From JAWKUK01 sp041398605 (GTDB taxonomy: Bacteria; Planctomycetota; UBA1135; GCA-002686595): DNA of 64,000 bases. How positions within the stretch are numbered: position 1 is the first letter of the stretch; every line of letters begins with the position of its first letter. The notes under the pieces are model-generated. The model made no database searches. It saw nothing but the letters and a program-made list of their open reading frames with translations, and had not been told where the DNA came from. The position numbers were made by a program, and so were the translations under genes. The DNA is taken from assembly GCA_041398605.1 (NCBI GenBank), contig JAWKUK010000028.1:29296-93295 (forward strand), in the 5' to 3' direction. Of the stretch, positions 25,070 through 34,571 are shown piece by piece.

Positions 25070-26995
25070 CTACACCGCCGGCGCGTGCCGCGGCAGCGAC
25101 AGGCGCACGACCGCCCCCGGCCCGGGGGTCCGGTTCTGCAGCGAGACCTCGCCGCCGAGGTCCTCGATGATGCGACGGACGATCGCGAGGCCGAGCCCCG
25201 TCCCGCTCGAGCGCGTCGTGAAATAGGGCTCGAAGAGGCGCGCTTGGAGCTCAGGGGGCAGGCCGCTGCCCGTGTCCCGCAGCTCGACGATGACGCGCTC
25301 GCCCTGGGTCTCAACGTCGACCTCGAGGCGGCCGCCGTCGGGCATCGCCTCGAGCGCGTTGGAGACGAGGTTGATCAGCGCGCGGCGCAGCTCGTCCGCG
25401 TCGGCGCGCACGACCCCGGCGCCGCCCGAACGCACGACCTCGACGCCAGCCGATCGCGCCCACGCCTCATGGAGCGCAAGGACCTCCTCCAGCGCCGCGG
25501 CGACGTCCACGTCGCAGAGGTCGTGGTGCCGCCCCGCGAACGCGTGGAAGTCCTTCGCGATCTCGCGCATGTGGTCGCACTGCCGGCGCACGATGCCGAT
25601 CGTGCGTTCGAGGATTTGCTCGAACTCGGGCGAGTGGTCGGCGTGGGCGCGCTCCAAGAGGTCCGCGGAGAGGCGCAGCGGCGTCAGCGGGTTCTTGATC
25701 TCGTGGGCGACCTGGCGGGCCATCTCGCGCCACGCGGCGTCTTTCTCCGCGCGCACGAGCTGCTGGCGGTTCTCCTTGAGCTCGCGCGTCATGCGGTTGA
25801 ACGAGCGCGCGAGGTCGCCGAGCTCGTCCTGGCCGCCCGCCGGCACCTGGACGTCGAGGTCGCCGAGCGCGACCTGGCGCGTGAAGCGCTGCAGCTCCTG
25901 GATGGGGCGCGTCGTCCGACGCGCGACGATCAACGTGATGAGCGCCGAGACGACCAACATGGCGATCGTCGCCTTCACGAGGGTCGCGGTCAGCGTGCGC
26001 ACGGGGCGATAGATGTCTGAGAAGTCGACGCCGACGCCGACGACCCAGCCGAAGCCGCCCTCCTCGGGCGTACGCGTGCGCTGGAACGCGGCCTTCTTCT
26101 CGACGCCGCGGAACGCGTAATTGGGGTACATCCCCGCGCGCGCCGAGCGCGCGGCCTGCGTCATCTGTGGCAGCCCGACCGACGGCCCGGAGACGCGCTG
26201 TCCGTAGAGCGCGCGCGACTGGTGCGCGAGGATCGTGTCGGCGTCCGCGCCCCAGACCCAAGCGTAGGACGAGCGGAAGATGTCCGCGCCGAGGAGGCCC
26301 TCGCGCCCCGCGCCCTGGCGGCGGACGCCGTAGTTCTCGATCTCACGCTGCACACGGTCCCAACACATGAGGCCGAGCACCACGCCCTTCGCGGCGCGCG
26401 GATCGGACTCCGAACCGACGCGGTGGGCGAAGCCGACGTGGTAGTCCGTGGCTTCAGGGGTCGCGCCGGGCGCAGGCGGCCCCTCGAGGTCGAGGCGCGT
26501 CCAATCGAGCAGCGCTTCGCCGTTCGCGAGCGCGCGCGCGAACCAGGGCTCGCTGGACCAGGGCCGCGCGACGAGCGCCGCGAGCTGGACCTCCGAGAGC
26601 GGCTCCCCTCCGGGCTCACGCGCGCTCGTGCAACGCACGGTCCCGTCGGCCGCGATGAGGAGCAGATAGTCATAGGCGCCCCCGCCGACGATGAGGCTGT
26701 CGAACAGGTAGCGCACGCTCTCCGCGAAGACCTCGGCCGCGGGCGCGTCCGAGTCGAGCCCGAGGATCACCTCGCGCACGTTCGCCAGGACCTGGACGTC
26801 CTTCTTGCGCTCCTCGACCTCTCGATCGAGGCGCTCCGCGAGCTCCGCGGCGTGGCTCAAGAGGTGGTACCGCACGACGTCGTCCGCGATCCGGGCGCGG
26901 ACAAATCCATTTACGTACCAAGCGAAGCCAGCGAACGGGACCACGACCGTCGCCAGCACCGCGAGCACCCACTTGGTCGAGATCCGCCGTATCAT
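25070..26995 (-). CDS. Membrane sensor histidine kinase, NtrY-like (Cache-HAMP-HisKA-HATPase)
   Basis: The 641-residue kinase has a first membrane helix at about 8-28, a periplasmic Cache-type sensor at 30-330 (YDYLLLIAADGTVRCTS, WVVGVGVDFSDIYRP), a second helix at 340-358, HAMP at about 360-412, a dimerisation domain with phospho-acceptor His431 in AHEIKNPLTPLRLS, and an ATPase domain at 525-637 (NLVSNALEAMPDGG, DTGSGLPPE, FTTRSSGTGLGLAIV). The NPLTPLRLS sequence and the organisation match NtrY/NtrB-type kinases, which usually drive sigma-54 regulators. No response regulator is adjacent; a sigma-54 activator without receiver lies 14 kb away (40876-41805), but a link is speculation. Divergent from the heptosyltransferase gene, 23 bases apart. 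Confidence 0.93.
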   Translation of the reverse strand: MIRRISTKWVLAVLATVVVPFAGFAWYVNGFVRARIADDVVRYHLLSHAAELAERLDREVEERKKDVQVLANVREVILGLDSDAPAAEVFAESVRYLFDSLIVGGGAYDYLLLIAADGTVRCTSAREPGGEPLSEVQLAALVARPWSSEPWFARALANGEALLDWTRLDLEGPPAPGATPEATDYHVGFAHRVGSESDPRAAKGVVLGLMCWDRVQREIENYGVRRQGAGREGLLGADIFRSSYAWVWGADADTILAHQSRALYGQRVSGPSVGLPQMTQAARSARAGMYPNYAFRGVEKKAAFQRTRTPEEGGFGWVVGVGVDFSDIYRPVRTLTATLVKATIAMLVVSALITLIVARRTTRPIQELQRFTRQVALGDLDVQVPAGGQDELGDLARSFNRMTRELKENRQQLVRAEKDAAWREMARQVAHEIKNPLTPLRLSADLLERAHADHSPEFEQILERTIGIVRRQCDHMREIAKDFHAFAGRHHDLCDVDVAAALEEVLALHEAWARSAGVEVVRSGGAGVVRADADELRRALINLVSNALEAMPDGGRLEVDVETQGERVIVELRDTGSGLPPELQARLFEPYFTTRSSGTGLGLAIVRRIIEDLGGEVSLQNRTPGPGAVVRLSLPRHAPAV

Positions 26996-27018
26996 GCGCA
27001 GCCCTGAGTCTACCGCGC

Positions 27019-28041
27019 ATGCGCGTCGTCATCGTTCGCCTGTCAGCCCTTGGAGACGTCGTCCAGACGCTGCCCTTGGTGCACGCGCTGCAAGCGGCGA
27101 TCCCAGGGCTCGAGCTCGCGTGGGCGATCCAGCCGCCGTTCGCCGAGCTGGTCGCGCCCTTTGCGCGGACCTTCCTGTTCGAACGTAGGGGCGGGTTTCG
27201 CGCCTGGCCCGCCCTCGCGCGCGAGCTGCGCGCGTTTCGGCCGGACCTCGCGCTCGACGCCCAGGGCAACCTGAAGAGCGCCGTCGCGACGCGGGCGTCG
27301 GGCGCGCCGCGGCGCGTGGGCTTTGCACCCGAGGACTGGCGCGAGCCCTTCTCGCGGCTCGCGCTGACCGAGGCCGCCCCTCCGGCCCCTGGCCCGCACT
27401 TGGTCGAGCGGGTCTGGAACCTGGCGCAGCACGTCGTCGAGGGCCTCTCGCCGACGCCTCGGCTGGACCCGCTCCTGACGACCCATGAGCGTGTCCGCGG
27501 TCGCGCCCTCTTGGGCGAGCGCGCCCCGACTGGGGGCGGGCGGCTCTGGATCCTGCACCCTGGGCGCGCCGGTGATCCGCGCTCCTGGCCGCTGGACGCG
27601 TTCAAGCTGTTGGCGCAGCGGCTCTTGGAGGCGCAGCAGCGTGTCCTGTTCCTGACCGGCCCGGCGGAAGCGGACCTCGGCGCGCGGCTCCAGCGCGAGC
27701 TCCGACCAGCGCCGGGCCTCGCGCATTGGGTAGGCCAGCGGGGACTGCGCGACCTCGTCGCGGTCTTCGACGCGGCACGGGCTCAGGGCGCGCGCATCGT
27801 CGTGGGCGATTCAGGCCCCGCGCACTTGGCGGCCAGCGTCGGGCTCCCTGTGCGGCTCCTCGCAGGGCCGACCTCTCCGCACAAGACCGGGCCGTGGCCG
27901 TGCGACGCCGCGGCGGCGTTGACGCACGCCGTCCACCGCACCTTGCTGCGCCCGTACGGGGCGTGGCAACCGCGGGCGATCGATGAGGTCGACCCCGACG
28001 CAGCAGCCAATGAGCTGCTGCGGGAGGACGGGGCCGGATGA
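27019..28041 (+). CDS. Glycosyltransferase family 9 (lipopolysaccharide heptosyltransferase-like)
   Basis: The 340-residue protein fits the two-domain GT-B fold of family 9: N-terminal MRVVIVRLSALGDVVQTLP and PDLALDAQGNLKSAVATR, then the nucleotide-sugar half with ILHPGRAGDPRSWPLDAFKLL and the signature VGDSGPAHLAASVGLPV followed by LLAGPTSPHKTGPW. WaaC-type enzymes add heptose to Kdo in the LPS inner core on the inner face of the cytoplasmic membrane. Together with LptF/LptG and the kinase and acyltransferase genes nearby it indicates that the organism makes LPS. The exact donor and acceptor cannot be assigned. Its start lies 23 bp from that of the divergent kinase gene, so the promoters overlap. 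Confidence 0.88.
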   Translation: MRVVIVRLSALGDVVQTLPLVHALQAAIPGLELAWAIQPPFAELVAPFARTFLFERRGGFRAWPALARELRAFRPDLALDAQGNLKSAVATRASGAPRRVGFAPEDWREPFSRLALTEAAPPAPGPHLVERVWNLAQHVVEGLSPTPRLDPLLTTHERVRGRALLGERAPTGGGRLWILHPGRAGDPRSWPLDAFKLLAQRLLEAQQRVLFLTGPAEADLGARLQRELRPAPGLAHWVGQRGLRDLVAVFDAARAQGARIVVGDSGPAHLAASVGLPVRLLAGPTSPHKTGPWPCDAAAALTHAVHRTLLRPYGAWQPRAIDEVDPDAAANELLREDGAG

Positions 28042-28071
28042 TGCGCGCGCGGCACACACGCCGCGCACACT

Positions 28072-29667
28072 TCAGTGCGAGTCACCCGAGATCTGGAACG
28101 CCCCGACGAGGCCGCGCAGCTCGCCGACGCGGGACGACGTCTGTGCGGCGACCGTCGCCAAGCGCGCGGCGCGCTCCGTCGCGTCCGATGTGACCTCGCT
28201 CGCCGCTTCGACCCGTGACCGGATCCGCACGAGGGCCTCCGATTGCTCCTGGGAGGAGGACGTCACCGATTCGACGAGGTCGTCCATCGTCCGGACCCCT
28301 TGCGCGATGGCCTCGAGGGACTGCCGGACCGCGTCACACTCGCGCACGCCGCCTTCGACGCGCGCGCGCGCGCTCTGCACGAGCGTCGACGTCGACTTCG
28401 CGGCCGCGGCGCTCCGAGTGGCGAGGGAGCGCACCTCGTCCGCCACGACCGCGAACCCGCGCCCCGCCTCGCCGGCGCGCGCCGATTCGATCGCGGCGTT
28501 CAACGCCAGGAAGGTCGTCTGCGACGCGATGTCTTCAATGACCTGGATGATCTTCGCGATCTCTTCGCTCGAACGGTGGATGTCCCCCATCGCGCTCTCG
28601 AGCACCGCCATCTCGTCGATGCCGGTCGAGGCCCGCCCGATGACCTCGCGGGAGCGGTCGACCAAGTGGCCCGCGCTGGAAGCGTTCCCTGCGGCGCGCT
28701 CGCCGATGTGCTCGATGTCGCCTTGGACCTCTTCGAGGTACTTCGCGTGTCGCTCCGCGGACGCGACCATGTCCGCGCCAGCGACGGAGACGTCGGACGC
28801 CCCCACGCCGAGCTCCTTGGCGCCCATGTCAATCTGCAGCATCGTGACGCGCAGGTTCGACACGAATTGATTGAACCAGCGGCCGATTTGCCCGATCTCG
28901 TCGCTGCGGGTCTCGTCGAGGGCCGCCGACAATCCAGAGTGACCTTGAGCGATGCCCTGCATCGCGGCGACGATCGCGCCGAGGGGCTGCACCACGGAGC
29001 GCTTCATGATGAGCGCCGACGCCGCCGCGAGACCGATCGCGGCGAGGATGATCCCGAGCACCACGAAGAGCCGCAGCGAGTTCTGCGCGCGCAAGCGCAG
29101 CGCGTACTCGGACTCCGAGCTGACCCGAAACTCGGTCATCGTGCCCAGCGCGGCGGACGCAGCGGCGAAGAGCTGCGCGCCCTCGGACAGCGACAGCTCC
29201 GTCGCGTCCATCCGGGCGTCTGGTGTGTCCTCGGCGAGGATCTCGACGACCTCGCTGCTGGACTTGCGCCATGCGTCGTACGCAGCCTTGAAGGCCTCGC
29301 GCAGCGGCGCCTCGCCTTCGACGGCCGCCACGCCTTCGAGCCGAGAGAGCGCTTCCTCGCTCTGCCGCAGGCTCTCCTGATAGCGCTCCTGGAGCGCCTG
29401 CGCGGCAGGGTTCGACATGCTCAGGAAGAGCAGCGAACGCTCGCTCGCGAGCGCGTTCCCGATCTCGCCGGCGATCTCACCCAGGCACCGCACAGCGGGC
29501 AGGCTCTGCGACGTGACGCGCCCGAGAGACGCGGCGCCGCTCTGGATGACACGCAGCCCATAGAGGCTCGTCCCGATCGACAGCGTCGCAAGGACGAGGC
29601 AACAGGCCAGGACCCGGCCCTGGATGGTCGCGAGCTGTTTGCGAACGAAGTTGGAGATGCCTTGCAT
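28072..29667 (-). CDS. Methyl-accepting chemotaxis protein
   Basis: The 531-residue receptor has a membrane helix at about 18-38, a periplasmic four-helix-bundle-like sensor of about 160 residues, a second helix (LFVVLGIILAAIGLAAASALI), a HAMP domain (VVQPLGAIVAAMQGIAQG) and a long coiled-coil signalling domain. The highly conserved hairpin tip is intact: IEDIASQTTFLALNAAIESARAGEAGRGFAVVADEVRSLA. It ends in ISGDSH without the CheR-binding pentapeptide. The ATG at 29667 is preferred since it lies just before the first helix. A stand-alone Cache-like exported protein is encoded 108 bases upstream on the same strand and may be its ligand-binding partner. No che genes are in the window. Confidence 0.92.
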   Translation of the reverse strand: MQGISNFVRKQLATIQGRVLACCLVLATLSIGTSLYGLRVIQSGAASLGRVTSQSLPAVRCLGEIAGEIGNALASERSLLFLSMSNPAAQALQERYQESLRQSEEALSRLEGVAAVEGEAPLREAFKAAYDAWRKSSSEVVEILAEDTPDARMDATELSLSEGAQLFAAASAALGTMTEFRVSSESEYALRLRAQNSLRLFVVLGIILAAIGLAAASALIMKRSVVQPLGAIVAAMQGIAQGHSGLSAALDETRSDEIGQIGRWFNQFVSNLRVTMLQIDMGAKELGVGASDVSVAGADMVASAERHAKYLEEVQGDIEHIGERAAGNASSAGHLVDRSREVIGRASTGIDEMAVLESAMGDIHRSSEEIAKIIQVIEDIASQTTFLALNAAIESARAGEAGRGFAVVADEVRSLATRSAAAAKSTSTLVQSARARVEGGVRECDAVRQSLEAIAQGVRTMDDLVESVTSSSQEQSEALVRIRSRVEAASEVTSDATERAARLATVAAQTSSRVGELRGLVGAFQISGDSH

Positions 29668-29775
29668 GGTGCGCTGTGGAGAGAATCGGAGCTCGCGCCG
29701 GGCCACGGGAAGCCGCTCGGCGCTGAACGAACCGCGCCGCCCGTGACGACTCAACGCCGCGGGCGGTCCGCGCGC

Positions 29776-30384
29776 TCACTTCTTGAACTTCGAGATGTCG
29801 ACCCCGATGACAAGGACCCCGATGCGCTTGGTCGGCTTCTCGTCGGTGTCCTTCTCCTTCACCATCACAGGGACAGAGACCTGCACCTGATAGGCCTGCG
29901 TGGACTCGTCGAACTCCGGCTCACCTTGCCACGCCTTGCCGGTGTCGAACGGCGTGTCGAACTTCTTGCTGCCCTTGTGGACGTAGGAAGACGTCTTGGC
30001 GAGGAACGCGACCTTCTCGCCCTTGGCGGCGCTCACGAAGGCCTCGACCACGAGCCCCTTCGATTCCGCCTGGTGCTTGGCGAGGCTCTTCGCAGCGTCG
30101 TTCTCCATGAAGCCCTTCACGAGGTCGCTGGAGCGTCGGACCTTCTTCCACTCGTCCTTCGTCATGCCGGGGATCGGCCCGACCTCGTTCTGCTTCGCGA
30201 CCGCTGCCGTGACGGCGCCTTCGTTGGCCCAGTCTTGGATGGTCTCCTTGAATCGATCGAGCTCGGCTTGGATCTCTTTGGTGATCTCCTGGGTGCGGGC
30301 CGGCGAGGAGGCATCGACGGGACCGAGGGTCCAAGAAACGCCGGCAGCAAAGGCGATGACTGCGAGTAGGGCGAGGACGCGCAT
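29776..30384 (-). CDS. Exported single-domain Cache/PDC-like sensor protein
   Basis: The 202-residue product has a signal peptide (MRVLALLAVIAFAAGVSWTLG), a helical segment (TQEITKEIQAELDRFKETIQDWAN) and a PDC/Cache-like core: SKGLVVEAFVSAAKGEKVAFLAKTS, KAWQGEPEFDESTQAYQVQVSVPV and a terminal IGVLVIGVDISKF. These are the beta-sheet elements of periplasmic sensor domains normally built into chemoreceptors and kinases, here as a separate secreted protein. Its gene immediately precedes the chemoreceptor gene on the same strand, whose own sensor is only a helical bundle, so a two-component ligand sensor is a reasonable inference. Ligand unknown. The high Lys content contrasts with the Arg-rich neighbours. 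Confidence 0.75.
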   Translation of the reverse strand: MRVLALLAVIAFAAGVSWTLGPVDASSPARTQEITKEIQAELDRFKETIQDWANEGAVTAAVAKQNEVGPIPGMTKDEWKKVRRSSDLVKGFMENDAAKSLAKHQAESKGLVVEAFVSAAKGEKVAFLAKTSSYVHKGSKKFDTPFDTGKAWQGEPEFDESTQAYQVQVSVPVMVKEKDTDEKPTKRIGVLVIGVDISKFKK

Positions 30385-30656
30385 GGGGCAGTATGGAGTG
30401 GGGTTGATTCGGGGGATCCCTGGGGGACTTCCCGCGCTATCGGCCCCACCTGCGCGCGGCCTGAACCCAAACCCGCTGTGCCTCCACCCCTGCCGGCGCG
30501 ACGCCGGCCTAGGGCGCTGCAGCGCCCCAGATCGGGACCTCCACAGGACGGCGCGCTCGACGCCCTCGCTCGCTCGGCCCATCTACGCCGGATGCCGGCG
30601 TCGGAAGGCTGGCGCCGACCCACAGCCGAAGTGACCTAGCTGTCCGCGAAGGGCTG

Positions 30657-32060
30657 TCAGCGCGCTGCGCCGAGGGCATCGAGCCTGGCGCGCACGTCGC
30701 GGTACTCAGGCCAAACGAGCTCGATCTGACGGTAGAGGTTGGTCTTCTCCGCGTCCGTCTTTGCCTTGGCCGCCTGCTCGTAGAGGGCCGCCGCCTGCTG
30801 GATCGCGTCCTCGAGCGTGCCCAGCCGGGCCCGCGCGTCGAGATAGAAATCACGCTTCGACAAGAGCTCGCGGTACTTCGCGACGGCCTCGACAAAGCGG
30901 AAGTCGTACTCGAGATCGAGCGCCCCCTGGTACATCGCCTCGGCCTCGGACTCGTCCACGAGCGCCAACTCAGACGTCACCGCCTCTGCTTGGAACTTCG
31001 TCGCCGTGGCCGCGTCTGCGAGGAGCTCCCGGGCGCGATCATGCTTGCCACGCAGGCGCGCGACCTCGGCCTCGCGCCGGAGGTCGCTCACGTGCGCCTC
31101 GCGGTCATACACGTCGCGCAGCTCCGCGCCGCCCTCGAGGGCCGGGTTCAGCGCGAGCGCTTCGTCCATCGAGCGCTTTGCGGAGAGCCAGTATCCGGCC
31201 TCCGCTTGGACCTCGGCGATGTGCTTCGACGACAGGGCGGCCTCGCGCTGGACCTCCTTGATGCGGCGCTCGGTGCGCGCGACCTCGCCGTCCTCGTACT
31301 TGCGCGACGACTCGAACCCCGAGCGCGCTTCGCTCAGGCGCGCGCCCGCGAACGCGCGCACGCCGTCGTTGTAGTACTCATCGGACTGCAGCTGCCGCCA
31401 ACCGAGGTAGGTGCGGAGGTTCTCCAGCTCGGTCGACGCCAGGGGGTGCGTCGGCAGGTACTCGAGTGACTTGCGGTACCCGATGTCCGCAGCCTCGTAT
31501 TCGCCCTTGGCGTGCGCTTCACGGCCGCGCTGGAACCAGCGCTCGGACAGCTTCTCGACGAGGCGCTCGCGCCACGCGATGGCCTGCTCCGACTCGGGAT
31601 TGCGCTCCAAGGCGGCCTCGACCTGGACGAGCGCGAGCTCGTCCTCGTTCTCGAAGGAGAGGCGCCGGGCGCGCTCCAGGATCACCCCTGTCGCCGCGTC
31701 GTTCCGTAGCGCCGCGAGCTCCGGGTCCTCCCCGTTGGCCTGGACGAGCTCGTCGGCCCGCTGGAGGGCCTCCTCGTAGCGCTGGTGCATGGAGAGCTCC
31801 TGCACCTCGTCGATCGCGTCCCGCCGGGCCTCGCCTGCCGGCGCCTGGCACGCCGGCAGCGCGGCGACACAAGCCCCTGCGAAGAGGGCCCTAACGAGCT
31901 GGAACCCAGAGAGCTGGAACCCAGCTAGCTGGACCCCGGCGAGCTGGGAACCGGCCCGGCTCGGACGCCCGAGGCGCTCGGCGACCAGTCGAGGGTGCAG
32001 CGGAAGCGCGACGTCGGTCGCCTGGCGAAGGTCGGCGGGGCGGGGCTCGGAGGGCATCAT
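30657..32060 (-). CDS. TPR-repeat lipoprotein
   Basis: About 467 residues. Near residue 70 lies a lipoprotein-type signal (ALFAGACVAALPAC), followed by helical repeats through to the end with tetratricopeptide character (RYEEALQRADELVQ, ALVQVEAALERNPESEQA, GEYEAADIGYRKSLEYLPTHP, SAKRSMDEALALNPALEGG). It is probably tethered to a membrane facing the periplasm and acts as a protein-binding scaffold. The N-terminus is odd: about 55 residues, including an in-frame repeat (31896-31955), precede the signal, so the true start may lie later than the tandem ATGs at 32060 and 32057, though no clear alternative start codon is seen. It ends 90 kb-scale context aside near the Cache/chemoreceptor pair with no evident functional link. 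Confidence 0.7.
   Translation of the reverse strand: MMPSEPRPADLRQATDVALPLHPRLVAERLGRPSRAGSQLAGVQLAGFQLSGFQLVRALFAGACVAALPACQAPAGEARRDAIDEVQELSMHQRYEEALQRADELVQANGEDPELAALRNDAATGVILERARRLSFENEDELALVQVEAALERNPESEQAIAWRERLVEKLSERWFQRGREAHAKGEYEAADIGYRKSLEYLPTHPLASTELENLRTYLGWRQLQSDEYYNDGVRAFAGARLSEARSGFESSRKYEDGEVARTERRIKEVQREAALSSKHIAEVQAEAGYWLSAKRSMDEALALNPALEGGAELRDVYDREAHVSDLRREAEVARLRGKHDRARELLADAATATKFQAEAVTSELALVDESEAEAMYQGALDLEYDFRFVEAVAKYRELLSKRDFYLDARARLGTLEDAIQQAAALYEQAAKAKTDAEKTNLYRQIELVWPEYRDVRARLDALGAAR
31896..31955. repeat. Four 15-bp tandem repeats, in frame
   Basis: Four degenerate copies of GAGCTGGAACCCAGA lie within the N-terminal coding part of the TPR lipoprotein gene, read on the minus strand as a repeated five-residue Q-L-x-G-x pattern. 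The 15-bp unit keeps the frame. The repeat falls just before the lipoprotein signal. Confidence 0.7.
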
Positions 32061-32187
32061 CGAAGTGAGGACGAACGGAGCGCGCGAATCTTCCCGGCGG
32101 GGAGCCGGACCCCCGCGGGGCCGGAGCCGCGGCGGGAGCGGGCCCTTCACGCAGGGGCCCCCGGCAGAGGGTAACCGGCGGGCCGCC

Positions 32188-33453
32188 TCAGCTCTTCATC
32201 GAGTCGAACAGGACCACGCCGAGGCTCCCGAACGCCAGGACCGGGACCCAGGCCGCGAGCACCGGGGAGAACCCCCCCGAGAGCCCCATCGTGCGGAAGA
32301 CGAAGTCGAAGGCGTAATAGAAGATGCACAGCAGCCCCCCGAGCGCCAGCCGCTCGGCGCCCTTCCCGCGCTCGTAATTGAAGAGGAGCGGGAGACCGAC
32401 GAGCAGCAGGATCACGTTGGCCAGGGGGAAGGTCAGGTGGTAGTGCCAGAGGGTCTGGTAGGTCAGGTCCGCGGGCTCCCGGCGCATGAGCTCCCGGACC
32501 TCGCTGAAGCTCAGCTCGAGCGGCTCCTCCTGCGCCCGGCGATAGCTGAGGATCACCTCAGGCTCAAGCCGGTATCCGATCAGCTCGGGGACCTTCTCGG
32601 TTTGCAGGGCCGTCGTGCTGCTCTCGGCGCTAATGCGCGAGCGCACGCCGTCCTTCAGGACCCAGTGTTCGCCGTTCCACGTCGCGGCGCTGGCTTCGAC
32701 CCGGAAGTAGTCCGAGCGCCCCCCCCGCCGCTTGTCCCGCGTAATGACCTTGATGTCCTCGAGCTGCGGGGGCCCGCCCGTCAGCGGCGCCGGGAAGAAG
32801 CGCCCGATCAACGCCGGACTCCCAGACACATCGGTCACCGAGATGTCCTGGAACGCGACCTCATGGGTGTGCTTCTCGAGCGTGAACCGCAGCGTCTCGC
32901 GCTCGGCGGAGATCCCGCGCCCGATCGCTTCGCGCAGCACGAACATGCCCAGCCCGAGCAACGCGCCGAGCAGCAGCACGGGGAACACGACGCGCCGCGC
33001 GCTGATGCCCGCCGCCAAGGCCGCCGTCACCTCGTTTGTGCCCAGCATGCGGTTGAACGTGAACATCCCTGCCAGCAGCGTCACGAACGGCGCGACCTGC
33101 AAGAACAGGTACGGCAGCGTCAGGATGTAGTACCGCACCAGGTAAGACGTCGGCGCGGAGGTCCCGTCGGGCCAGACCTCGATGAAGTCGTCGAGGTTCG
33201 ACGCCATGTCCATGACCAGGAAGAGCCCCGTCATCATGAGCATCGCCGTGCCGTAAGACGCGATGAAGTGCGACCCGACGTAGCGGTCGAGGCGGGAGCC
33301 GAGCGGGAGGTGCCGCGTCATCCCGAGGGACCTCGCGCGCGGTGGCGCGGACTCCAGGGTGCGGCCTGCCCCGCCGCCCTTGCCGCGCCCACTGCGCGGC
33401 TGGGGCAGCGCGGCAGGACCGCCACGTCGGGCATCTTTGCGCCGAGCGCTCAT
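32188..33453 (-). CDS. lptG: LPS export permease LptG
   Basis: About 421 residues of the YjgP/YjgQ family. Three N-terminal helices (YGTAMLMMTGLFLVMDMASNLDDFIEV, YILTLPYLFLQVAPFVTLLAGMF, VVFPVLLLGALLGLGMFVL), a periplasmic jellyroll region of about 180 residues, then three C-terminal helices (LTFPLANVILLLVGLPLLFNYERG to the end) match LptG. With LptF and the LptB ATPase it extracts LPS from the inner membrane. The ATG overlaps the stop of lptF (ATGA), so the two are translationally coupled. The first 45 residues are basic and unusual; a start at the later Met in GMTRHLPLGSRLDRYV would give normal family length. LptF/LptG identity is assigned by order and similarity. Confidence 0.88.
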   Translation of the reverse strand: MSARRKDARRGGPAALPQPRSGRGKGGGAGRTLESAPPRARSLGMTRHLPLGSRLDRYVGSHFIASYGTAMLMMTGLFLVMDMASNLDDFIEVWPDGTSAPTSYLVRYYILTLPYLFLQVAPFVTLLAGMFTFNRMLGTNEVTAALAAGISARRVVFPVLLLGALLGLGMFVLREAIGRGISAERETLRFTLEKHTHEVAFQDISVTDVSGSPALIGRFFPAPLTGGPPQLEDIKVITRDKRRGGRSDYFRVEASAATWNGEHWVLKDGVRSRISAESSTTALQTEKVPELIGYRLEPEVILSYRRAQEEPLELSFSEVRELMRREPADLTYQTLWHYHLTFPLANVILLLVGLPLLFNYERGKGAERLALGGLLCIFYYAFDFVFRTMGLSGGFSPVLAAWVPVLAFGSLGVVLFDSMKS

Positions 33454-34523
33454 CGCCGAATCGCTTTCTTGAGCAGGAAGAAGGCCACGACCAAGCCGAG
33501 GATCGTGGTGATCCAAGGGCCGAACCAAACGGGCAGCGCCTCGTTGAACCCGAGCTCCCAGCCGATCCGCACGCTGAATACGTAGTAGAGGATGCCGTAT
33601 CCGGCGGCAACGGCGAGCGCGCCGAGCTGCGTCCCGCGGCGCATGAGGAGGCCCGTTGGCGCGCCGAGCCCGAGGAAGAGGAAAAACGCCGCGGCGAGCG
33701 CCGCGCGACGATGCAGCTCGTAGACGAACTCGCGCCGGTTCTCGGGCTTCACGAGCCCCGACCGAAACGCGCGCACGATCTCGGTGGAGGGTCGATAGCG
33801 CGGCCGGCTCCAGTCGCGCGTCTCACGGCCGAGGCTGTCCGCGAGGTTCACCTCGAACTCGATCTCCGTGCCGCCCGTGCTGATCCCGCTCCGTGGCTCG
33901 AAGGCCTCCCAATCAGTGAGCCGGCCGTAGAGCTTGCTCTCCCCGATCCGGATGTCGACGGTGCTCGCGAACACATCGCCTTGGACCGACTTGCCCTCGG
34001 GCATGCGGATGTACGCGTCGTAGAACGTCCCCGTGCTCTCGTCTCGGTCGCTCGCCTTGAGGTAGAAGTCGCCCAGGCTGATGCTCGTGCGCCCGGGCTG
34101 GAGGTTCTCGATCACCGACGCCGCCGCCTCGATCAGGAAGCGCTTCTGGCGCTCCTTGAGGCGCGGCAGCTCCTCCGAGACCATCCAGAACGTCGCGGCC
34201 GCGAGCACCGTCGCCACTAGGAGCGGCGGCACGAGCAGCTTGACCGGCCAGAGGCCCGACATCTGCATCGCGATCCATTCGCGGTCAGCGGCGAGGCGCC
34301 CGTAGACCGCGACCACCGCCAGCATGAAGCACACGGGCAGGACGTAGGGCGCGATCCCCTCGAGGACGAGCGGAAGAAAATGCAAGAGCAGGGCCGGCTC
34401 GACGTTCGGGAGCTTGTGCACCGCGCTCACGACGATCCCGGGCAGCGCCACGAACAGGAGCGCTGCGACGGCAAAACCGAACGCGCCGAGCACCTGACGC
34501 AGGATGTAGAGCTGGAACCTCAA
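33450..34523 (-). CDS. lptF: LPS export permease LptF
   Basis: The 357-residue YjgP/YjgQ-family protein shows RFQLYILRQVLGAFGFAVAALLFV, PYVLPVCFMLAVVAVYGRLAADREWIAMQMSG (the family's conserved cytoplasmic loop), a periplasmic jellyroll (SLGDFYLKASDRD, GTEIEFEVNLADSLG) and C-terminal helices including FLFLGLGAPTGLLMRRG. It forms the membrane channel of the LPS export machine with LptG, whose start codon overlaps its stop. It diverges from the kinase/acyltransferase fusion gene with only about 48 bases between starts, so LPS export and LPS modification may share a control region. Confidence 0.88.
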   Translation of the reverse strand: MRFQLYILRQVLGAFGFAVAALLFVALPGIVVSAVHKLPNVEPALLLHFLPLVLEGIAPYVLPVCFMLAVVAVYGRLAADREWIAMQMSGLWPVKLLVPPLLVATVLAAATFWMVSEELPRLKERQKRFLIEAAASVIENLQPGRTSISLGDFYLKASDRDESTGTFYDAYIRMPEGKSVQGDVFASTVDIRIGESKLYGRLTDWEAFEPRSGISTGGTEIEFEVNLADSLGRETRDWSRPRYRPSTEIVRAFRSGLVKPENRREFVYELHRRAALAAAFFLFLGLGAPTGLLMRRGTQLGALAVAAGYGILYYVFSVRIGWELGFNEALPVWFGPWITTILGLVVAFFLLKKAIRR

Positions 34524-34571
34524 CGAAGACCACGCTCGGGGTGGGCCCGAGCGGACGGGGAGGATACAGGG

